Source: Pontederia crassipes (Eukaryota; Streptophyta; Magnoliopsida; Commelinales; Pontederiaceae). From it: a stretch of DNA of 64,000 nucleotides. The position numbers and the translations under genes were made by a program. The notes under the pieces are model-generated. The model did no database searches, was not told where the DNA came from, and saw nothing but the letters and a program-made list of their open reading frames with translations. Shown here in pieces: positions 56,661 to 64,000 of the stretch. The stretch's first letter is position 1, and every line of letters starts with the position of its first letter. Location of the stretch: contig CM060194.1 of the NCBI GenBank assembly GCA_030549335.1, forward strand, positions 40,875,171 to 40,939,170. Reading direction: 5' to 3'.

Positions 56661-58400
56661 TATAGTAGGAATTAAAACATGTTGCGGTTAAATTAAGTTA
56701 ACTCTTTAGGCACTATAAAGGCCAACCAATCAAGTTATTGGATGATTTGATCATGGACAGTAGAATTTTGGTAAATAGCTTATTGATTTTCAATCATGGC
56801 ATTTTGTCCAGAGTGAGTTAATTATCCAAGCTAATCCAACAGAGATTCTCCTACCAACATAGGTATTAAAAATTAAGACATATGGTCAACATTTAGATTA
56901 CACAATAAACCTCTTAGGAACATTCCTTATTAACTTATGATAATTTAGAACCAAGTTCCACATAATGCTTCTTAATCTTCCAAGTTTCTTTAACTCAAGG
57001 AATAAAATCATAAAAAGTGAGCATGGGCAGCATCATTTCAGGCCTAACAATAACTCATTACTACATCATGTGTCATAACAATCACAATTATAAATCATCA
57101 AGCCCTTAACCACTAGGTTCATACAATGGACAACCAAGTGTCAGTAATGACATTGTCAATTCAAGGTATACTATATAGATTGCCAATAACCACAATCATT
57201 ACAGTGATATAAAGTCATTAGTTTAACCTTAATAAAAATCACAGTAGTTATGAATAAGATCAGCAATGTCACTCAATGTTTTCAGTACATGGTTTATTTG
57301 ATGACCAACATATTGTCCATGTTTAATGATCAATTCTACATATCAAAAGCTATTTGGACTTGATAATTTTGTGTTGCTTCTTGAGTTTTCTATTCTGGGC
57401 AAGTGTAAACTAGTGAATCTTTAAACTAATGTATGCTTACTAAGTCATAAATTCATTGAGAGCATAACGACAATACCACAACACTAAAATTTGAACAAAA
57501 TTGGATGAACAAGACCCTATTCGTGCACCCAATATAATTCATTGTGTTTTATACTAATATAAGCCATCATATTTGTGCAGGACATGAATTTACTACATAG
57601 AGGTGAAATCTGAAATACAAAACAACAAAAAAATTACTACTACTTATTCCAAAATCCTCACATAGGCATCATATGATGCTAGTCCTACTTTGGAATTTGG
57701 ACGCGTGGACAACAGTAAAAGCACCATGTTTATTCATTTTAGGCATGCAACACTATAGGAAGAACATGTCCAAATCAAAATGTCATAAATATTATCTCTC
57801 ACACATGGGTCATTTCATTTATGTTCAATTATAATACAACACATCGACTCCTCTTTCTCATAACATTCACACTTTGATCCAATTGGAATTTGATTTGTTG
57901 AGTTTCACGTTCTTCATCATGAATAAATCACTATGTAGTTGGTCATGACTCAAGCATGTATCACAGTTATATAATAATTGCAGCACTTGAATATTAAATA
58001 ATCCACTTAAAAGGTTTATACTAATTACTTTGGTTTCTTGAAATTCAAAGCTAAGACACTAGGTACTTGTCATATTCAATGCATGCAGCTTTTAGTAGTC
58101 AACAACTAGAACACATGGACCAATATAGGAATTTATCAAGTCTAATGAAGTTTCACAGATCCACTCAATTCTTAACATCACATACAAGACAATAACAGAC
58201 CTTTTCTGGCTTTTCAGAAATGATTAGCAAGATACTACTAGAAATAATATTAATTTTAAGGCATATGTATTCAAAATGTTGATAATGCCATCAAATATGG
58301 TATGGACGACACGTATAGATAAGGGTGATCGTACTTCATATATAATCTGGATATAATTGATAACATAATTTTCAGACTATGAATTTGTATATGATATGCA
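56661..58400. other. Intergenic, AT-rich, nothing recognised
   Basis: About 1.7 kb without a supported gene, RNA or intact mobile element. Confidence 0.4.
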
Positions 58401-58468
58401 TCTTGGGTTGGGAATATGATTATTATGCCATCTCAGGTTAAATATTCTTAGATAACATTTCTTACACT

Positions 58469-58515
<47 letters not shown>

Positions 58516-59609
58516 AATAATGACTGTGTAGCGCCCTTTATGTGGAACTCCGTGCAATGCTTTTATCCTAGGCATTGGTTGTAGATGGACGATGGTGATT
58601 AAAACCACGCCAAACCACTTTGGTTTCGAAAGATGATGGGCGATGCTTAGGAAAAAGACAAAATCCCTTTGCCGTGGGAGCCCCCCATTTCTCTTTGCAG
58701 AAATGCTCTAGACGAATGATGGCAAGTGCCACTCCTGTTGACAATGAATGAAGAAGGAACTCTGTTGAAGATAAAACCTCCTCTACTGATGAAAATGAAT
58801 GAAGATGAAATTCCTCTACTGATGTGTGAGGCCCCCTTTTTCTCTCTCCCCTCCCTCTCTCTCTCTCTCTCTTCTCTCTCTCGTCTTCATTTTTTTTCTT
58901 GTGATTTGTCAGTAGCCAACCTGTGATTCAGGGCACGCAAGCGAAGGCAGCCGTGCAGATTTGTTGGATCGAAGTGTTGTGCCCCGTCGCTCGAACAAGA
59001 GGTCGACAAAGTTGATGCAAAGAAACAGTTGTCCAAGCTTGCTTGACAATATGGATTGCCGGAGCAGCGGTGGCATGGCTTGTTCTTGTCCGGTTGGGTG
59101 AGGTTGCAGAGAACCGTGAACCTCTTCTTTGTAGAGGCAAGATCGGCGCAGAGGATTGACACCAAGGATGCAAACCAGACCATACATTCGGAGCAGAGCT
59201 TTGTGGTGGCAGTCATGGTGACGACGTCGAGCGACGGCCATGGATGTCGCTCCTAGAATCTTGCTCTGGTGAGGGAATTGGCGAGGAACATGCCTTTTGG
59301 TCTTACACAACCTGCCATTGCTTCAATGGACAAGGAGGACGAATTGACCAAACTAAAATTGTCGGGATGTTAGTTTAGGTGGTTTCATTTTTGGTAATCA
59401 GTAGCTTTATATTTGAAATGTGGTTTTCATCTGGGACATTAATAAAAATCAACGTCACTGATGATGGCGTTTCATAGTGCTACACACAAAGGGTGTTTCA
59501 CCTCCATTATATCTTGGATTGGGAATATGATTATTATGCCATCTCAGGGTTAAATATTCCTACATATCATTTTTTACACTTGTATATATATATATATATA
59601 TATATATAT
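58401..59609. repeat. About 1-kb GC-richer segment bounded by 100-bp direct repeats
   Basis: Repeats 58401-58511 and 59512-59609 both run TCTTGG.TTGGGAATATGAT, TATTATGCCATCTCAG, TTAAATATTC, then ACACTTGT and a TA microsatellite. The enclosed segment (58512-59511) is GC-richer and has a CT run near 58850-58880. It also has several overlapping open frames at 58887-59310 without a recognisable domain. It may be a captured gene fragment or an insertion accompanied by a duplication. Confidence 0.6.
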
Positions 59610-60044
59610 TCCATATTCTAACGCTATCCTTAATCCATGATAGTGGGTGTATATATACCAATAATTGTTCCAACTTGATTGTAATTTTAAGTTGATATAT
59701 TTATCATCGGTTAAGCTCTTAACATAATGTTTATCTTCGTGATGTTTTAATAATTCCTAAGCATTAACTCTGAAATTTAAGGAGTATTTCATGTGGATCC
59801 ATAGCTTTGTAGATTCTAAAGATGATTTGCTAAAATGTAAGAGTTGTATCATAATATAACATTTGATCCAATAATATATATTTGATATTCATAGCAATTA
59901 GAGATTCAATTTACTTAAACTCTTGCCCAACTAATGTTACATAACTTGAACATAATTAATAATTCTAATTCTTAGTTTCAACATAAGGTAATCCAACTAA
60001 GAATTCATATAAATAGTTTTGGATTCTTGCTTAGGTCCTTTATC

Positions 60045-60052
<8 letters not shown>

Positions 60053-60075
<23 letters not shown>

Positions 60076-60076
60076 T
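60053..60076. repeat. TA microsatellite next to the Copia LTR
   Basis: A TA tract ends 16 bp before the 5' LTR, consistent with insertion into AT-rich target DNA. Confidence 0.7.
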
Positions 60077-60092
60077 GTGGAGGGGTCATATG

Positions 60093-61274
60093 TGTTGGAG
60101 CAAAGTTTTAATAAATTATATTTTGATGATACAAATATGAAAGATTAAAGTTAAGTGCTGAAAAAGTTTAAAGAAAAAGAGACAACTTTATGCACTACAC
60201 TTTGATTAAATAATTGACTATGGTCTTATTAGATTTTGGATAAATAATGAATATCAAAATTGTAGATAATCATATTAGCTATCCATAGAATATAAGATTA
60301 TCTAATTTGAATAACTGTGCAAAAAATTATGCTCAAAATAGTGCAGGCTGATCAATCCGTCGATCGAAGCAAAGTCGGTCGAGTCGACCGATTCGAGATA
60401 CCGGTCGACCGATCTATGCATGCACTGCCCAGATTTATGTCAAAGACTATATCGATCGACATTGAGACTATATCGGTCGATGTCGAGATTATACCGGTCG
60501 ACTAACCGATTGATGGTCTGATCGATCAAGTGCAAAAGTTGAAGAAATCATACAATGGTCACATATACCGGTCCAGATGTGCGATCGACCGGCCTCCGGG
60601 TCAAATGAACAGTAATGGCTATTTTTGAATGAGTAAAATGTGAAATAAATTCTGAACGATTTTTTCACATGCTAAAGCCTATAAAAGGAATGCCAAAGCC
60701 AGAAGCAAATGCATCCATCTAAGCATTGAAGAAAAACTTCAAGTTATCAAAAGAAAATCTTTTCCTTGAAGTTTTCATTTTAAGTTTTCTTTTTTTTCTC
60801 TCTTATCTTCTTGTGAGCATTCTATTATAAAAAAGAGAAATCATTTTCAGAAAGATTGAGAGAGCTCTTGCGTGAAAGAGGTTTCATATTTTACCTCTTG
60901 AGCGAGAGAAAAGATTAGCTTCATAGAAGGAGAAGGTGCCTTATCTCTCGAAGCAAAGAAAAAGTGGTTGATGTAAAGAGCTTTTTTTCCTTGTCCCATT
61001 TAAAATAAAGGAAGAGATTCTAGTGGAATCTTCGAAGGTCGAAAAGTCAGAGAGAGGATGTAGGCTAAAGTGTAACCGAACCTCGTCAACAACCACATGC
61101 GCTCTTGTGTTTAAATTTTCTCTCTCACATTGTGTTTGATGTGATATGAATTGCATTAATTTAAAAGGTTTAAAGAATCAGTTTTTAGCTTCACGACCTA
61201 TTTTGTGAAATCGATACTATTATTTTTTTTAACACCAATTCATCCCTCCTCTTGGTGCCATTTGGAATCCAACA
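60093..61274 (+). repeat. 5' LTR of the Copia-type element
   Basis: 1182 bp. Its first 250 bases match 63525 onward (GACAACTTTATGCACTAC, TTATCTAATTTGAATAACTG and CTCAAAATAGTGCA in both). It contains a cluster of GGTCGACCGAT motifs at 60355-60600, a TATA-like GCCTATAAAAGG near 60667 and CA at the end. Confidence 0.85.
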
Positions 61275-61275
61275 A

Positions 61276-61293
61276 TTGGTATTAGAGCGGGTT
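61276..61293 (+). other. Primer binding site (initiator tRNA-Met type)
   Basis: TTGGTATTAGAGCGGGTT one base after the LTR. It matches the usual TGGTATCAGAGC site of plant Copia elements except for one C-to-T change. Confidence 0.8.
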
Positions 61294-61370
61294 GCTCTTG
61301 TTTTGATTTTTAAATCATCTTGTTTCAAGATTTAATCATTTTATTTTAAGATTTAAGCATCTTTAGAACC

Positions 61371-62780
61371 ATGGCATCAAGTAAATTTAGTTTTGCCGAA
61401 GGACAATCAATTAGTCGTCATCCCCTTTTTATCGCATCAAATTTTGTTTATTGGAAAATAAGGATTCAATCATACATATGTTTTATTGATATAAACATGT
61501 GGGATATTGTTGAAAAAAGTTATTATTTACATAAAAAATTACTTACAGATTCCACTAAAAGAGAAATTTCTTTTTCAAAACTTAATTAGAATGCCAAAAA
61601 TATTTTTTATTGTGCTTTGAATTCAACGGAGTTCAATCGGATTTCTAGTTGTGAAAGTGCAACTAAGATTTGGGAGAAGCTCATTATTACTTACGAAGGA
61701 ACGGATAAAGTTAAGAAATTTAGACTAAATATTTTAAATTATCAATATGATTCTTTCAAAATGCATAATAATGAATCCATAAATGATACGATTGCGTGAT
61801 TTAATGATATTTTGAATGATTTAGCCTCATTAGACCAAGAATTAACCTCCAAAAAGTGAAAAAGTTTATCAGATCTCTCTTGTCCAAATGGCATACGAAG
61901 AAGACCATGATTGAAGAAAAAGATTTGAACAAATTGAATTTTGATGATCTTATTGGTTCACTTCTAACCTATGAGATCTCAATTTAAGAAGATCAAGAAG
62001 AAAAAGCTCCCAAGAAGAAAACATTGGCATTGAAAGCAAACAAAATTGAAGAAATTTCAAATGAAGAAGAAGTAGACGAAAAGAGTCTCGCACGCTATAC
62101 AAGAAAACTTGACGTATCAAGTTGGTAAAATCCAAAGAAAAGAGTGAGAAGTCAACCGTAAGATCATACAAACACCGTAAAGAAGAGAAATCTCAGAAAG
62201 ATAAAACGAAAAAAATATGAAGTGTCTAGTGAAACAAGTGATTCATCAAACTCTTTTAGCGACGAAGCATATCTATGCTTAATGGCACACGAAAATGAGG
62301 TAATTTTCAACTCTTCAAATTTAAATTATGACTCATCGAGCTCTTCTGAAGAAAACCTTTTTTTAGATGTAAATAAAAAACTTTTATCCCTTATAAAAAG
62401 ATATTTTTCACTTAAAGAGAAAATGAAAAATTACAACATGAGATAGAAAATTTAAAAAAAATACACATTTTGTGGAAAATGAAAACCTGAGAAATGAAAT
62501 TGATTCTTTGAAAATTACACATGCATATAAACTTGTAAAACTAGCATGCTCTTTGAAAAAAGTAAAGAAGGAAAATATTCTTTTGAATTCACAAAATAAG
62601 ACTTTTTATCATGTAATAAAAAATAATCTTAGGAAAGACTTTGGACAAGAAAACTCTTATTGGAAATCTAATCATTCTTATGATAAAAAATCACATTTTA
62701 AATATTTTGCATGTGGATTTTATGGTCATTACACAAATCAATTCAAAAGAAGAAACTCATCACAACATGACATGATTTGA
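61371..62780 (+). pseudogene. Disrupted Copia gag
   Basis: The frame starts MASSKFSFAEGQSISRHPLF and shows the UBN2-type gag core (FVYWKIRIQSYICFIDINMW, then SATKIWEKLIITYEG). In-frame stops lie near 61587 and 61797, and frame changes occur near 61855 and after 61985. Further pieces are 62222-62446, with the common gag phrase CLMAHE, and 62472-62780, a charged helical stretch. The terminal zinc knuckle is damaged (FACGFYGHYTNQF, with two cysteines lost). It cannot make a full gag protein. Confidence 0.8.
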
Positions 62781-63524
62781 GTTCCAAAAGGAATAGTTAC
62801 TAACAAAATTGGACCGAAAGAAGTTTGGGAGCTAAAGTTTAAATGATTGTTTTTCAGGTATGTCTCATATGTAAAGCTAATGAGGAATTGAAATTAAAAT
62901 GTGAAGGCACAAAAGTTATGATAAAAGTATCATTTACTTTTTGACTTCACTCAAAATTTCAAAACTACTATTTCTTTGAAAGAAAAGAGGAACATATAAA
63001 ATAGAAAAAGAAAATTGGTCATATTGATAGGAGGAGCATGTTAAAATCTTTAATCTTAATTTTGACATATCATTAATGTCATTGTTGTATCAAAGTTTTA
63101 TGCACTAGTTTGATTCTTAATATATTTTTTTCTTATGGATTTCATAACCTCTAGATCAATTTGATATTGTTTTACCATTATAAAATAACCATAAATTTAG
63201 GGAGAGTTATTTTTGCATATTTTATAACTCTTAATATTTATGACAAAAGGGGAGAATAATTTTTTTTAAAAAGACAAAGGGGTAATTACATATGATTTCT
63301 TATGTCCTTCTTGTGCAAACTACTTTTTGATGAAACAAAAGGAGGAGAAATATAATATGAATATAAAGAGTACCTTACAATTAATACTTATGTAAATATC
63401 TATCATTGTAAGGAAGGCTAAGGTTTAGGAGGATAAAAATTGATTTCACAAGATTTTATAACTTTTTCGTAACTTATATATTTTTCATATTTCTCGGTTT
63501 ATCTTCATAAAAAAATGGAGAGAT

Positions 63525-64000
63525 TATTGGAGCAAAATTTTAATGACATATAAAATTATATTTTGATAATACAAAGCTCGAAAGATTAAAGTTAAATGCT
63601 AAAAAAGTTTGAAGAAAAAGAGACAACTTTATGCACTACATTTGATTAAACAATTGAATATGATCTTATTAGATCTTGAATGAATGATGAATATCAAAGT
63701 TATAGAGAATCCTATTAGTTATCAATAAAATATAAGATTATCTAATTTGAATAACTGTGCAAAATATTATGCTCAAAATAGTGCAAGTCGGTCATCCCGT
63801 TGGTCGATCGATTTATGCATGCGCTGCACAAATTCACGTCAAAGATTATACTAGTCGACGTCGAGACTATACAAGTTGACTGACGAGTTGATGGTTTGGT
63901 CAATCGATCAAGTGCAGAAGATGAAAAAATCGTGCAACATTCACATAAACCGATCGACCGCTCCAGATGTGTGGTCGACCAGCCTCCAGGTCAAATGAAC
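63525..64000 (+). repeat. 3' LTR, left part
   Basis: Homologous to 60093-60600 with many substitutions and a roughly 40-bp deletion in the GGTCGACC cluster (around 63800). It follows a purine run AAAAATGGAGAGA. The remaining part lies beyond the window. Confidence 0.85.

Larger units (their letters stand above)
60093..64000 (+). mobile_element. Copia-type, gag-only LTR retrotransposon, truncated by the window end
   Basis: The 5' LTR is 60093-61274, starting TGTTGGAGC and ending AATCCAACA. The related 3' LTR begins at 63525 (TATTGGAGC) and runs past position 64000. A primer site (TTGGTATTAGAGC at 61276) and gag remains follow the 5' LTR. No protease, integrase or reverse transcriptase lies in the 2250-bp interior, which passes from the gag end to the 3' non-coding region. 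That region has PPT-like purine runs (GGGGAGAA near 63249, AGGAGGAGAAA near 63341 and AAAAATGGAGAGA at 63511). LTR divergence and stops suggest an old, non-autonomous copy. Confidence 0.85.

Noticed and set aside
58887..59310. Open frames of up to 133 residues in the GC-richer segment
   Set aside because: Several overlapping frames on both strands are open, none has a recognisable domain or splice partner, and the segment is bounded by repeats. Kept only as a repeat-bounded segment.
1..64000. CRISPR array or bacterial-type operon
   Set aside because: No regularly spaced identical repeats with unique spacers and no prokaryotic gene organisation; all coding sequence is plant-like with introns.

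Overview
The window is plant nuclear DNA. Genes contain spliceosomal introns with GT-AG borders, the intergenic space is AT-rich, and LINE, LTR and DNA transposons are dense. The steep GC-rich start of the intronless PPR gene (about 7440-8000) and of TPR exon 1, with AT-rich sequence elsewhere, suggests a monocot; that is inference and no species is claimed. Exon coordinates were assembled by hand from reading frames, splice sites and phase. All three spliced models close exactly in phase.

Four protein genes are well supported. (1) 7382-9118 (+): an intronless E-class PLS pentatricopeptide repeat protein. (2) 11067-14320 (-): a plastid-type DUF2358 protein, 5 exons, 313 aa. (3) 16926-26779 (-): an eIF5-mimic/BZW protein with a W2 domain, 8 exons, 410 aa. 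(4) 29352-51208 (-): a plastid-type membrane-anchored TPR protein, 15 exons, 486 aa, spread over 21.9 kb. Genes 2-4 are consecutive on the minus strand. A possible last exon of a fifth gene lies at 461-613 (+).

Most other readable sequence is mobile DNA. At the left, a family of Mutator-like inverted-repeat elements has ends GGGTTATTTC and 9-bp target duplications. One of these has a very GC-rich core and sits inside a Tourist/Harbinger-like element. The BZW introns hold a complete TRIM retrotransposon (19106-20043) and a large gypsy-type solo LTR (about 21.6-24.5 kb). The TPR introns hold a pol-less LINE with its own target duplication (38417-42237), itself interrupted by a 5'-truncated RTE LINE with a 17-bp duplication, plus L1 fragments and short RTE-tailed elements. 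The right end (60093-64000) is a gag-only Copia-type element whose 3' LTR runs off the window.

The most unusual pattern is a series of very short insertions (about 10-180 bp) of LINE tails, often only an A-run and a few bases. Each is flanked by a near-perfect or perfect 9-20 bp direct repeat, and they are scattered across the introns and gene flanks. The stretch 51.5-60 kb has no recognisable gene and consists mainly of decayed repeats and AT-rich sequence.
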